A stretch of 64,000 nucleotides of DNA from NBLH01 sp050296515 (GTDB lineage: Bacteria; Bacteroidota; Bacteroidia; Bacteroidales; NBLH01): positions 1-64,000 of the forward strand of contig JBNKRJ010000003.1 of assembly GCA_050296515.1 (NCBI GenBank), given 5' to 3'. The notes beneath the pieces were generated by a model. The model was not told the DNA's origin. It saw only the letters and a list, made by a program, of their open reading frames with translations, and made no database searches. Shown here one piece after another: positions 26,408 through 36,051 of this stretch. A program made the translations under genes and the position numbers. Position 1 is the first letter of the stretch, and every line of letters starts with the position of its first letter.

Positions 26408-27341
26408 AAAATACAAAACACGAACCTTAAACTTACATGTTATAATTATTCTAATTATTTCGATTGTATTTAACTTTAATTTAAATGCACAGGAGCTCAG
26501 GTGCAATGTTCAGATTCAAAAGCCTCAGGCTCAAAGTGGTTCTGAACAGTTATTCCAGGATATGCAACGCTCTATTTATGAGTTTATGAATACACGCAAA
26601 TGGACCAACAATGTCTTTGAAAATGATGAGCGTATTGAATGTTCTATTTTAATAAAAATTTCGGGTTTTACAGGAAGTCGATTTGCTGCTACACTTCAGG
26701 TAATTTCAAACCGACCTGTTTATGGAACATCCTTACAAACACCCATAATTAACTACAAGGAAGAGGACAATTTATTTGAATTCGAATATATTCAAAATCA
26801 GAATCTCGAATTTAATGAAAACAGGCATACTTCAAATCTAACCGCTGTTCTGGCTTTTTATGCCTACATCATTCTTGGTCTTGATTATGATTCGTTTTCT
26901 ATGCAAGGCGGCACAGAGTTTTTCCAGAAGGCACAAAAAATTGTTAATAACGCCCAGGCATCAAATAGCAAAGGATGGAAAGCCTACGAAGCGAGAAAAC
27001 AGGATAACAGGTATTTTCTTATAGAAAACCTGATGAACAGTAAATATGGAGCTGTTCGCAGGGCAAGTTATCGTTATCATCGCCTTGGCCTGGATTTAAT
27101 GCATACAAAACTCGAAGCTGGCAGGAATGAAGTTGCTGAAAGTCTTAAATTCATACAACGTGTTTATCGCCAACAACCTAACTTGTTCATTATAAAGCTT
27201 TTCTTTGATGCAAAATACCAGGAACTTATTAATATTTTTACTGAATCATTTGCTGCTGAAAAAACCAAGGTTTATAATATTTTAAAGGAAATTGACCCTG
27301 CACATCTTACTAAATATGAAAAGTTAGTAAAAGCAAATTAA
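26397..27341 (+). CDS. porD: PorD/DUF4835 family protein
   Basis: 314 residues. Signal peptide with hydrophobic stretch to about residue 31 (FNFNLNAQ). The mature protein begins ELRCNVQIQKPQAQSG, typical of DUF4835, a family found beside coaBC and recN in Bacteroidota and annotated as PorD, a type IX secretion component. The DYDSF segment, then helical pairs (about 200-300), complete the domain. It overlaps coaBC by 11 bases, so translation is coupled. Its presence, with the plug protein at 62.2 kb, shows this organism likely has T9SS. Confidence 0.85.
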   Translation: MKIKKYKTRTLNLHVIIILIISIVFNFNLNAQELRCNVQIQKPQAQSGSEQLFQDMQRSIYEFMNTRKWTNNVFENDERIECSILIKISGFTGSRFAATLQVISNRPVYGTSLQTPIINYKEEDNLFEFEYIQNQNLEFNENRHTSNLTAVLAFYAYIILGLDYDSFSMQGGTEFFQKAQKIVNNAQASNSKGWKAYEARKQDNRYFLIENLMNSKYGAVRRASYRYHRLGLDLMHTKLEAGRNEVAESLKFIQRVYRQQPNLFIIKLFFDAKYQELINIFTESFAAEKTKVYNILKEIDPAHLTKYEKLVKAN

Positions 27342-27428
27342 AAAAGAGCTTTGATTGTTGATAAAAAGGAATTTTTCATAAAATTAGATTTATTAATTTT
27401 ACATTCTGAAAAATAAAATTGATTCGAA

Positions 27429-29093
27429 GTGCTAAATCATTTATCTGTAAAAAACTATGCTTTAATTGACTCAGTAGAAATTGATTTTACTGAGGGTTTG
27501 TCTATTATTACCGGAGAAACAGGGGCAGGTAAATCAATTTTATTAGGTGCACTTTCGTTAATTCTGGGTCAAAGAGCAGATGTTAGCGTTTTAAAGGATC
27601 ACGAAGTTAAATGTGTTATAGAAGGCAGTTTTTCAATTAACGGATATTCTTTGCAAGACTTTTTCAAACAAAATGAAATAGATTACGAAGAAGAAACTGT
27701 TTTACGAAGAGAAATAAATCCAGCAGGAAAATCCAGAGCATTTATAAATGATACACCCGTTAACCTTAATACTTTAAGAGAATTAAGTCTTAAACTGGTC
27801 GATATTCATTCTCAACATCAAAACCTTGATTTAAACGAATCTGTTTTTCAGTTGTCTATCATTGATACTTATGCTGGCAACGAAGATATAAACAAGGAAT
27901 ACAACGAAAAGTACAAGCAATACAACGAAGCATTTAAAAAACTGGAAAAGTTGAAAGCCGAAGCCGGTCGCTCAAAAGATGACTTTGAATATTTGCAATA
28001 CCAGTTTGATGAACTTGAAAAGGCAAAGCTGAATGAAGGTGAACAGGAAGCATTGGAAAATGAGCAAAAGCAGCTAAATCATGCTGAAGAAATTCAACGG
28101 AATTTATCAAGTATTTTCAACCTGATTTCTGAAAACCCTGAATCTGTTATTTCAAGCTTAAACGAATCGTTAAAAGCGGCAAATCAGATTGTTAAATATT
28201 TGTCAAGAATAGAATCACTGGCAAACAGAATTGAAAGCGCTTATATTGAAATTAAGGACGTAGCTTCTGAAATTGAATTACTTGCAGACAAAGTTCAGTT
28301 TGATCCTGATAGATTTGAACTGGTAAATGAGCGCTTAAATTTGATTTATGCACTTCAGCAAAAGCACCGAGTTAATTCTGTGGAAGAACTTATTGAAATA
28401 AGAAAAGATCTTCAGAATAAATTAAATGATATCGAATCGTTTGACGACAGATTGAAAGAGCTACAGGCAAATTTTGACAAGCTCCATAGTAAACTCAAAA
28501 CCCTGGCAGATAAACTTACCAAACGAAGAAAAGATTCGTTTCGAGGAATTGAAGATTATGTTATTTCTCAACTCAACCTATTGGGCATGCCTAATGCTGT
28601 TTTCAAAATCTCTGTAGAAGAATACGAAAATTTCAGACTCAATGGCAAGGATAAAATTGATTTTCTATTTTCTGCCAATAAAAACGGAAATATTCAGGAT
28701 ATAGCAAAAGCGGCTTCTGGTGGTGAAATTTCTCGATTAATGCTGAGTATCAAATCTTTATTATCACAATCTTCTGGTTTACCAACCATTATCTTTGATG
28801 AAATTGACACAGGTGTTTCTGGGGAAATTGCAGATAAAATGGGAGGCATTATGTTAAAGATGTCTGAAAACATGCAGGTATTAAATATCACACATCTCCC
28901 GCAGGTTGCAGCTAAAGGAAATACGCATTATCTTGTATATAAAAACGAAGAAACGGAATCTACAGTAACTCAAATAAAAAAATTAAACAAAGAAGAGCGT
29001 TTGAATGAAATTGCTAAAATGCTAAGTGGTGAGAATTTAAGTCCTCAAGCACTTGAAAATGCAAAAGTTTTACTTGAAAATCAGTTAAATTAA
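27429..29093 (+). CDS. recN: DNA repair protein RecN
   Basis: 554 residues, full length, from a GTG start. An SMC-like ATPase split by a coiled coil: Walker A GETGAGKS (about 29-36), the Q-loop DIHSQHQNL, long helices (about 150-380), the ABC signature ASGGEISRLMLSIK, Walker B PTIIFDEIDTGVSG and the NITHLPQVAAKG switch. RecN acts in double-strand break repair with RecA, encoded about 27 kb away. It follows porD by 87 bases. The downstream small gene is 11 bases from its stop. Confidence 0.95.
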   Translation: MLNHLSVKNYALIDSVEIDFTEGLSIITGETGAGKSILLGALSLILGQRADVSVLKDHEVKCVIEGSFSINGYSLQDFFKQNEIDYEEETVLRREINPAGKSRAFINDTPVNLNTLRELSLKLVDIHSQHQNLDLNESVFQLSIIDTYAGNEDINKEYNEKYKQYNEAFKKLEKLKAEAGRSKDDFEYLQYQFDELEKAKLNEGEQEALENEQKQLNHAEEIQRNLSSIFNLISENPESVISSLNESLKAANQIVKYLSRIESLANRIESAYIEIKDVASEIELLADKVQFDPDRFELVNERLNLIYALQQKHRVNSVEELIEIRKDLQNKLNDIESFDDRLKELQANFDKLHSKLKTLADKLTKRRKDSFRGIEDYVISQLNLLGMPNAVFKISVEEYENFRLNGKDKIDFLFSANKNGNIQDIAKAASGGEISRLMLSIKSLLSQSSGLPTIIFDEIDTGVSGEIADKMGGIMLKMSENMQVLNITHLPQVAAKGNTHYLVYKNEETESTVTQIKKLNKEERLNEIAKMLSGENLSPQALENAKVLLENQLN

Positions 29094-29104
29094 AGAGTCA
29101 GCTC

Positions 29105-29341
29105 ATGATGCCCCCGGAATGTTGTATCTGCCACAAAGATTTTCCACCTAAAGAAGGCGGGCTGATCTACTTTAAAGAGACTGAAGTGGATATTAAATTC
29201 AACAAACGATTTGAGGAACCAGGTTTTGTAGGGCATCCTTCAAATGCATTCTGGTTTTGCAAAAAACATTATAAAAAAGCAGCAGAGTTAAACAATTTAA
29301 CAAAAGAAGAGGCATTTAAAATTTTAAAAACTATATTTTAA
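29105..29341 (+). CDS. Small Cys/His protein downstream of recN
   Basis: 78 residues. It starts MMPPECCICHKDFPP (a CCxxC pattern, residues 6-10), with a later CKKHYKKA. The four metal-ligand-like residues suggest a zinc-binding fold. An acidic/basic body and C-terminal helix follow. I do not recognise the family. It lies 11 bases behind recN and so probably shares its transcript, but this does not prove a repair role. Confidence 0.65.
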   Translation: MMPPECCICHKDFPPKEGGLIYFKETEVDIKFNKRFEEPGFVGHPSNAFWFCKKHYKKAAELNNLTKEEAFKILKTIF

Positions 29342-29675
29342 CCAATTACCTATTAACCTTCATAGAAAATTTTCTCCAAAAAAACTAGGGGAAAATTAAA
29401 AATTAGTTGTCATAACTTAAAAAATAAAATAAGCGTAGATTTTTGTTGCGTCAAACCTAAAAGTTGAGTACTAAAACTATGTTAATCCAAATTAAGTAAA
29501 TCAAATGATAATTTTTTAAAACTAAAAACAAAAACCGGAAACTATCAGCATCAAAATAAATACCCTTTCCCAAAAATACTTTACATAACCATATGATTTT
29601 TTGGCATAAATGATTGAGTGCATGGAAATTATTTGTGTTTTTTTTGATAAAAAGCTGGTTACAAACTTGAAAACT
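29342..29675. other. Intergenic region upstream of TonB receptor
   Basis: 334 bases of AT-rich DNA. TAGATTTTTG at about 29436 has two bases too many to match the -7 box. I see no hairpin or RNA. An upstream in-frame ATG at 29610 is considered not the start of the receptor. Confidence 0.4.
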
Positions 29676-32030
29676 ATGAAAAGAAAATTAATTGTGTTGT
29701 TGGTTTGCCTGAGTGGGTTTTGGGCAAATGTGATGTCGCAATCCTTTACGCTTAGTGGCTACGTAAAGGATGCTTCAAATGGTGAAGAACTAATAGGTGC
29801 AACAGTTTATGTTGACGAAATTAGATCCGGGACTGTTAGTAACACCTATGGTTTTTACTCCATTTCCTTAAAAAAAGGGAAGTACCATATTAAAGTCGCA
29901 TACCTTGGGCTCCAACCAATTGAGTTTGAGGTTGACTTAAATGAGTCAACAAGTAAAAACTTTCAGATGAAGTCTGATGACAACGTATTGGATGACGTTG
30001 AAGTAACGGCTGAGAGAAAAGACAGGAACATCAAAAGCGTTGAGATGAGTGTAAACAAGCTCCCGATGCAAACCATTATGAAAATTCCTGCATTAATGGG
30101 CGAAGTTGATGTTTTGAGGACAGTGCAAATGTTACCTGGCGTTCAGACAGTTGGTGAAGGAAGCGTTGGTTTTTACGTTCGTGGAGGGAACGTTGATCAA
30201 AACCTTGTTTTATTGGATGAGGCTACAGTTTACAATGCGTCTCACATGATGGGCTTTTTCTCCGTGTTTAACCAAGATGTGATTAAAGATGTAACTCTAT
30301 ACAAAGGAGGTATTCCTGCACTTTACGGTGGCAGGCTTTCTTCTATCCTTGACATTAGGATGAAAGAGGGCAATAAAAAGAAGTTCTCTGGATCCGGTGG
30401 AATTGGCATTCTATCAAGCAGGTTAACTCTTGAAGGACCTATTATTAAAGACAAAGCTTCGTTTATTGTTTCAGGTAGAAGAACCTACTTCGATTTAGCG
30501 TTTCCATTAATGAATGATTCAATAATAAAAAAGAGTGCAGCCTATTTTTACGATTTAAATGCTAAAGCTAACTGGCAAATTAACGAGAACAACAGGTTGT
30601 TTATTTCCGGGTATTTTGGCAGAGATGTTATGAAAATTGGTGGCAACTTTCAAACAGATTATGGAAATCGTACTTTGACTACTCGTTTTAACCATCTGTT
30701 TAGTCCTAAAATATTTTCAAACCTCACTTTTATTTACAGTGTTTTTGATTATGGGATGGGAGTACCTGACGGAAATCAGGGATTCGATTGGCAATCGGGC
30801 ATCGATGACATATCTCTAAAAAATGATTACACATGGTACATTAATACCCGAAATACCTTAAGATTTGGAGGGCAAGTTACACATCATACATTCCGCCCTG
30901 GTAAGATTGAGCCAGTAAGCAGCGAAAGTATCTTTAATACCCGAGAATTAGATCGCTCTTATGCATATGAATACGGTGCTTTTATAGAAAATGATCAAAA
31001 GTTGACCGATAAACTTACTTTGCGATATGGCTTAAGATTTTCAGCTTTTCAAAATATTGGACCTTATACCAACTACATTTACAACACAGAAGATCCTCAA
31101 AAGTATGTAGTTGCTGACTCAACAGTTCATAAGGATGGTGATTTATTCAACACATTTAACGGACTGGAACCAAGATTAAGTGCCAAATACGAAGTAGATC
31201 CAACCAGTTCGATAAAATTAAGCTACAATCGCACATTCCAATATATTCACCTGACATCCAATACGATGGCTTCTACACCTTTTGATATTTGGTTTCCAAG
31301 CAGTCCAAATGTAAAACCAGAGCAAGCCGATCAGATTGCATTGGGTTATTTTAGAAACTTCGATGAAAATGAGTATGAGGCTTCACTTGAAGTATACTAT
31401 AAAAAAATGCAAAATAGCATTGATTACGTAGATCATGCGCAATTATTGCTAAATAAAAATCTTGAGGGAGAGCTGAGATTTGGCGATGCTTATTCTTATG
31501 GCGTGGAATTTTTATTAAAAAAACAAACAGGTCGGTTCACAGGATGGTTAAGTTACACTTATTCAAGGGTGTTTAGAGAAGTTCCTGAGATTAATAATGG
31601 CAAAAAGTATCCAGCAAATTATGATAAGCCGCATGATATTTCATTAATTCTCTCCTATGACCTTACTGAAAGATGGAATATCTCAATGTCATGGTTTTAT
31701 TCAACCGGAGCAGCCAGGACAATGCCAACAGAGCGCTTTGAATACGGAAACACAGTTGCTCCTGTTTTCTCAGAGAGGAATACTGCCAGGCTCCCCGATT
31801 ATCATAGAATGGATATTGGAGCAACTTATAATTTCAGTAAAGTTAAAAAAGATGGCAGCCCAAAATGGTTTCATAGTAGTCTGAATTTCTCTGTGTATAA
31901 CGTTTATAACAGACACAATGCTTTTTCAATACGATTTGAACCGGAAGACAATGTTTGGTACCAAATGAATGCTACTAAAACTTTCTTATTCAAAATGATT
32001 CCATCTATAACTTACAATTTCCACTTTTAA
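29676..32030 (+). CDS. TonB-dependent outer membrane receptor
   Basis: 784 residues from the ATG at 29676, chosen because the signal peptide MKRKLIVLLVCLSGFWANVMSQ starts there. A CarboxypepD_reg-like domain (about 27-110: GYVKDASNGEELIGATVYV) comes first, then the plug (about 120-230: PGVQTVGEGSVGFYVRGGNVDQNLVLLDE, GIPALYGGRLSSILDIRMK) and the beta-barrel to the C-terminal F-x-F (TYNFHF). The layout is that of receptors paired with DUF4249 lipoproteins. It imports an unknown ligand with TonB energy. No SusD gene follows. Confidence 0.92.
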   Translation: MKRKLIVLLVCLSGFWANVMSQSFTLSGYVKDASNGEELIGATVYVDEIRSGTVSNTYGFYSISLKKGKYHIKVAYLGLQPIEFEVDLNESTSKNFQMKSDDNVLDDVEVTAERKDRNIKSVEMSVNKLPMQTIMKIPALMGEVDVLRTVQMLPGVQTVGEGSVGFYVRGGNVDQNLVLLDEATVYNASHMMGFFSVFNQDVIKDVTLYKGGIPALYGGRLSSILDIRMKEGNKKKFSGSGGIGILSSRLTLEGPIIKDKASFIVSGRRTYFDLAFPLMNDSIIKKSAAYFYDLNAKANWQINENNRLFISGYFGRDVMKIGGNFQTDYGNRTLTTRFNHLFSPKIFSNLTFIYSVFDYGMGVPDGNQGFDWQSGIDDISLKNDYTWYINTRNTLRFGGQVTHHTFRPGKIEPVSSESIFNTRELDRSYAYEYGAFIENDQKLTDKLTLRYGLRFSAFQNIGPYTNYIYNTEDPQKYVVADSTVHKDGDLFNTFNGLEPRLSAKYEVDPTSSIKLSYNRTFQYIHLTSNTMASTPFDIWFPSSPNVKPEQADQIALGYFRNFDENEYEASLEVYYKKMQNSIDYVDHAQLLLNKNLEGELRFGDAYSYGVEFLLKKQTGRFTGWLSYTYSRVFREVPEINNGKKYPANYDKPHDISLILSYDLTERWNISMSWFYSTGAARTMPTERFEYGNTVAPVFSERNTARLPDYHRMDIGATYNFSKVKKDGSPKWFHSSLNFSVYNVYNRHNAFSIRFEPEDNVWYQMNATKTFLFKMIPSITYNFHF

Positions 32031-32040
32031 TCGGATAAAA

Positions 32041-32892
32041 ATGAAGAATTTAATATATATAAGCATTATTTTACTGTTGGGGCTTTATGCATGTGAAGAG
32101 CCTATTACCATTGACCTTGAAGATGGAGGAAGCAACAGACTTGTTGTGGAAGGTTCGATAACCAATGAAAATAAAATTCATGAGGTTATTTTAAGCAGAA
32201 CCGGAGCGTATCAGTTAAACGATCAAACTCAAAGAGAACTGAATGCAAACGTTATAATCACTGATGGAGACACCATTATTAATTTGTATGACAATGATAA
32301 CAATGGAACTTACGAAACAGATAAAGAACTTGCAGGGAAGGTTGGTCATGCCTACACACTTGAGATCACTCTTGCAAATGGTGAAGTTTACACAGCAACT
32401 GATACAATGCACTCTGTTGCACCTTTAGATTCGATATCATATGAATACAAAAAGTCAGACATCCCATTTAGCAATGATTACATCTATGGTATTAACATTT
32501 ATGTACAAGAACCACCAGAGCCTAATCAATATTATCAATGGGAAATGTATTTTGATGGAGTGCATCAAACGGACACTGTAAACACAAAAAGATTTGAATC
32601 AGATGAAATTGTAAATGGTACCTACTTTAAAGAATGGACAGTTTTTGAGATAGAAGAAGACAAAATTGATAAAGAAGAAGTTGAGGTTACCTTACAGATG
32701 CTTTCAATCAGCGAGAAAAAATATGATTTCTTATTAGCAATAATTTTAGAAACAGACTTCAGTGGTTCAATGTTTAGCGGTCCACCTTCAAATATTCCTG
32801 GCAATGTTTCTAATGGAGCACTAGGCTTTTTTAGTGCATCAGCAGTCACTGAAAAGACTGTACTTGTTAAAAAGGCGGGGAAAGTACCCTAA
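32041..32892 (+). CDS. DUF4249 family lipoprotein
   Basis: 283 residues. Lipoprotein signal with cysteine in LLGLYACEEPITIDL. The body begins with SNRLVVEGSITNENKIHEVILSRTG and TYTLEITLANGEVYTATDTM-type strands, typical of DUF4249 proteins that accompany TonB receptors in Bacteroidota. It follows the receptor by 10 bases, so the two form an operon and probably a complex at the outer membrane. Ligand unknown. Confidence 0.85.
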   Translation: MKNLIYISIILLLGLYACEEPITIDLEDGGSNRLVVEGSITNENKIHEVILSRTGAYQLNDQTQRELNANVIITDGDTIINLYDNDNNGTYETDKELAGKVGHAYTLEITLANGEVYTATDTMHSVAPLDSISYEYKKSDIPFSNDYIYGINIYVQEPPEPNQYYQWEMYFDGVHQTDTVNTKRFESDEIVNGTYFKEWTVFEIEEDKIDKEEVEVTLQMLSISEKKYDFLLAIILETDFSGSMFSGPPSNIPGNVSNGALGFFSASAVTEKTVLVKKAGKVP

Positions 32893-32913
32893 AGGATTAC
32901 ATTTTACAACTTT

Positions 32914-32952
32914 CAAAAGATGGATGCTTGTTTTTCAGGTATCCATCTTTTG
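32914..32952 (+). terminator. Hairpin after the receptor operon
   Basis: CAAAAGATGGAT (32914-32925) pairs exactly with ATCCATCTTTTG (32941-32952), loop of 15. It begins 21 bases after the DUF4249 stop. The right arm itself contains TTTT. Confidence 0.7.
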
Positions 32953-33044
32953 AATTATAATTCCTATTACTAAATTTGTAAAGAAAAGAGATGAAATCTA
33001 CTAAGCTGAGTTGCAAAAAATAGGACAAAACAGGACTTAAACAA

Positions 33045-33605
33045 GTGGAACCAATTACAAAACAATTGTTATTTTTAATCTTTATTTTTACATTTTACAA
33101 TTGTAATACTTCGGAAAGTACCACTCATAAAAACGAAGAAAACATGGATAAGCAAAACATTATATTGAACTTCACTTTAAGCCGCAGAGAAACAAGTAAA
33201 GACTCTAATTCAGAAACAGTTAGAATTAAAATATCCAAAGAAAAACTTCTTTTCGAAAGAAAGTTTGGAGGTTTTAGAGCTCCTAAAAATGAACGTTTTG
33301 AGAAAAAAATTAATCTTGAAAAGCTAAATTTAATCTATGAGTTCATCAAGGAACATGATCTCAATAAAGATTTAAATGAACAAAAGGAAACTGAGGGAAC
33401 AGGTGTTGCAGGATATATTAAAATAGAAATTTTTCAACCGAAAATAACAACAATTATAATTGAAGGAAAAACCAGTATTTGGGGTTCAGATGATTATATT
33501 GAAAAGTATTGGGGAAAAGAGTTTGTTGAGTCAAAAACGAATATTGAAAACAAGGAATACTTTGATAAAGCCAGAAGTTTTGTAAAATTTATTGAGAAAT
33601 TGTAA
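33045..33605 (+). CDS. Small lipoprotein-like protein, unknown function
   Basis: 186 residues from a GTG start. A short hydrophobic signal ends in FTFYNCNTSES, with Cys20 as possible lipid site, although the lipobox is weak. The mature part has alternating strands and helices (EFIKEHDLNKDL, KIEIFQPKITTIIIEGK). No family recognised. The eleven bases TTAAACAAGTG at its start also occur at the GTG starts at 17363 and 44530; this could be chance in AT-rich leaders. Its stop is 4 bases from the convergent membrane gene. Confidence 0.6.
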   Translation: MEPITKQLLFLIFIFTFYNCNTSESTTHKNEENMDKQNIILNFTLSRRETSKDSNSETVRIKISKEKLLFERKFGGFRAPKNERFEKKINLEKLNLIYEFIKEHDLNKDLNEQKETEGTGVAGYIKIEIFQPKITTIIIEGKTSIWGSDDYIEKYWGKEFVESKTNIENKEYFDKARSFVKFIEKL

Positions 33606-33609
33606 AATA

Positions 33610-33945
33610 TCAATTGTCTTTATATCCGACTTTTAAAATTACAGCCCAAACTAATAATCCCCAAACCCATAACACTGCTATATAAATTATTTTAAAGGAA
33701 ACTGAAGAATTAATGGCATCCTGCAAAAAATAATTAACTGCCCCAGCAATTAAAAAACCCAGCGACCAAAGCAAACTGGCAATTATGTTGGCAGGCCAAA
33801 CCCAGTCGCCACTCCACTGATTCATAGAAGGGTATTTAAACCTTAATATTGGAGAGACAAAAAGATAAACCAATGCACCAACAAACCCCATGGTAATAAA
33901 CGATACAACTAATGCAATTATGAATGCCCAAACTGACCAACTCAT
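33610..33945 (-). CDS. Small membrane protein with three helices
   Basis: 111 residues. Three clear membrane helices (about 5-32, 49-72 and 88-107). A GDWVWPANIIASLLWS segment connects the first two. No family recognised, no catalytic residues. It is convergent with the lipoprotein gene and almost abuts it, leaving only 4 bases between stops. Confidence 0.6.
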   Translation of the reverse strand: MSWSVWAFIIALVVSFITMGFVGALVYLFVSPILRFKYPSMNQWSGDWVWPANIIASLLWSLGFLIAGAVNYFLQDAINSSVSFKIIYIAVLWVWGLLVWAVILKVGYKDN

Positions 33946-34009
33946 GATGTTTTTATAATTTGTTCAAAGTTATCAAAAGCTTTATTTTTGACAGCTAAAA
34001 TTAAAAAAG

Positions 34010-35179
34010 ATGCCACTTATAGAAATAAATATTGCAAAAGGAAAAAAAAAGAATTATCTGCTTCAGTTAATGAATGAAACGTGGAGGTGTAGCATAAAGA
34101 ATTTTAAAGGGATTGGTTTTTGGTTAATACTTGTTTTGTTCCTGGTTTCAGCCTGTCAAGGTTACCGCATTGTAGTTGACGACTCTTCGAGAGATGTGGT
34201 TAGCTTTAAAATCAACAACGAAATCAGGATGAAAGCTTTCGGCCTGATTGCTGAGTTTGAGCAAAAAGTAAATGACAGCACCTATCATAAACAGTCGGTT
34301 TTGAAAAATATCAGTATGCATGATGTGTTTGAAGATTTACGCACCATGCTCGATTATCCAAATTCGACTATAATTGGTAATTCAGGACACTACTGCAGTG
34401 TGGCAGCTGTGCTTAATTGGTTATTAAACAATCAGCCCGAAAAATACACCAAAGCTGTTCTTGAATTAACCTACTACGGAGAAACAAGCTTTGAAGGTGG
34501 TAAAATGAAGGTTCCTGAAAAACTCCGTAGTAAAATTGATTATAGTATTGTTGACACAGTAGACTTTAAGGTAGTAAGAAAAGATATAGAAACCACAAGC
34601 ATTTCTGATTTCGTTTTAGGAGTATCGTTAATGTATGCCGAAAAGGGATTACAGCGGATTGGTATGCTCAACCGACATGCTTTATTTAATAAGAAACGAC
34701 CTGGTGCATTTGTATTTGCCATTACAGGTCCCTGGGAATTAGATGATTTATTTGCCCGGGTTGATGTTAAATTTAAGGAAAAGGGATTTTATTTAAGCGA
34801 CAAAGAAAATATCGAAACCTTAAAAATGGTTGAAAACGCTGTAAATGAAGGAAAAATGCCTGTTGTTTTCGATAATCACATCATTTCTTTCGGACAGCGA
34901 CAAAATGCATTGTATGGGTATACCGGAACTCATTACATTACCATTCATTACATTAAAGTAGACTGGGAGAACGACATTGTTGACTATTGCTACTGGGACT
35001 ATGGTCGGGTAAAAAATAATCCGTTTAAAACAAGGACCATTAAAGCAAAACCTGCAAACACTATTTCGGGCACAGTAAGAAAAGTTGAGCGTTTTAAGAA
35101 AAAAAATGTGGTGCAAAAACGAACAATTACTACAAAGGAGTTTTTAAAGGCCATGAAAGGGTATTGGATACCTGAATAA
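34010..35179 (+). CDS. Lipoprotein with papain-like Cys/His motifs
   Basis: 389 residues. After a 30-residue cytoplasmic lead a membrane signal (about 35-49) ends in LFLVSAC, a good lipobox. The mature protein carries NSGHYCSVAAVLNWLL (Cys at about 128) and, about 185 residues later, GYTGTHYITIHYI with a His, then a WDYG acidic patch. A cysteine in a helix start followed by a histidine in a strand is the order of C39/papain-like peptidases and transglutaminases. The internal ATG at codon 21 could be the true start. I infer an outer-membrane-anchored peptidase-like protein; no family is recognised, so this is unproved. Confidence 0.6.
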   Translation: MPLIEINIAKGKKKNYLLQLMNETWRCSIKNFKGIGFWLILVLFLVSACQGYRIVVDDSSRDVVSFKINNEIRMKAFGLIAEFEQKVNDSTYHKQSVLKNISMHDVFEDLRTMLDYPNSTIIGNSGHYCSVAAVLNWLLNNQPEKYTKAVLELTYYGETSFEGGKMKVPEKLRSKIDYSIVDTVDFKVVRKDIETTSISDFVLGVSLMYAEKGLQRIGMLNRHALFNKKRPGAFVFAITGPWELDDLFARVDVKFKEKGFYLSDKENIETLKMVENAVNEGKMPVVFDNHIISFGQRQNALYGYTGTHYITIHYIKVDWENDIVDYCYWDYGRVKNNPFKTRTIKAKPANTISGTVRKVERFKKKNVVQKRTITTKEFLKAMKGYWIPE

Positions 35180-35238
35180 TTTAGAAGTAATGAAACTATA
35201 CTCATATCTGTTATCTTAGCAAAAGATTAAGAAAAAAT

Positions 35239-35649
35239 ATGAACAAATTTCAAAACGTAAAATTAAATAATATTGATGAGTTTCTTGATTATTTACCTGA
35301 TAATGAAAGAGAAATAGTTGACTTCCTACGAAATATTGTTTTTAACAGTCTGCCAAATCCCATTGAAAAACTTTCGTACAATGTGCCTTATTACTATTTG
35401 AACTCAAGAGTGTGTTTTATTTGGCCCGCTTCGGTTCCATGGGGCAAAGTAAAGAAAAATGGTGTTCTGCTTGGTTTTTGTAATGGCAACTTATTGCATG
35501 ATGATATTGACTGGCTGGAAAAAGGCGAACGTAAACAGGTTTATACCAAAACTTTTACAAGCATTGATGAAATTGAAACTGATATTGTAAAAGCATATCT
35601 TTTTGAGGCAGTTGAAATTGACCATAGATTAAAATCACCAAAACGCTGA
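35239..35649 (+). CDS. DUF1801 family protein
   Basis: 136 residues. The YdhG/DUF1801 hallmarks are visible: FLDYLPDNEREIVDFLRNIVFN, EKLSYNVPYYYLNSRVCFIWPAS and LGFCNGNLL. Cytosolic, probably small-ligand binding, with no known activity. It follows the lipoprotein gene by 59 bases. Confidence 0.8.
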   Translation: MNKFQNVKLNNIDEFLDYLPDNEREIVDFLRNIVFNSLPNPIEKLSYNVPYYYLNSRVCFIWPASVPWGKVKKNGVLLGFCNGNLLHDDIDWLEKGERKQVYTKTFTSIDEIETDIVKAYLFEAVEIDHRLKSPKR

Positions 35650-36051
35650 ACCTTTTATCAGAATTTGAATTTTCCCTAATCTATAGATCAACTATTCCAA
35701 TTCTTCTAAAATATCCCAGGAAAAGAAAAATTGCTTGCCTTAAAACTAATATTCCTCATTTCCAATGCTTAAGACATTTCTCAATCTCGATTTTGTTCTG
35801 CTAAAGAATTTTCAATTTATTAAGTCAATGATAAAAAAATAAGATAAATTTGCGAATTGATATAATTCTGAATCAATGCTCTTGCATTTAAGTTTTGGGA
35901 GATAAATATTTTTACTACGACACAGTTTGGCGTTAAACTATTTTAATCTTGCACCCAATTAGAGCGGTAAAAATTATTTGAGTATGTATACATTTATAAA
36001 ACAAAATTTTTACCAATAAGATTATTTAAATATTAACTAAATTTTCACAAA
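35650..36051. other. Intergenic region, probable promoter of the DUF6620-like operon
   Basis: 402 bases without a gene. TAAATTTG at 35845-35852 matches the -7 consensus but has no good -33 box. TTTTAATCTTGC at about 35941 is a second near match (TAATCTTG) with TTTG 14 bases before it, closer to the gene. Which one is used cannot be told. Confidence 0.4.
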
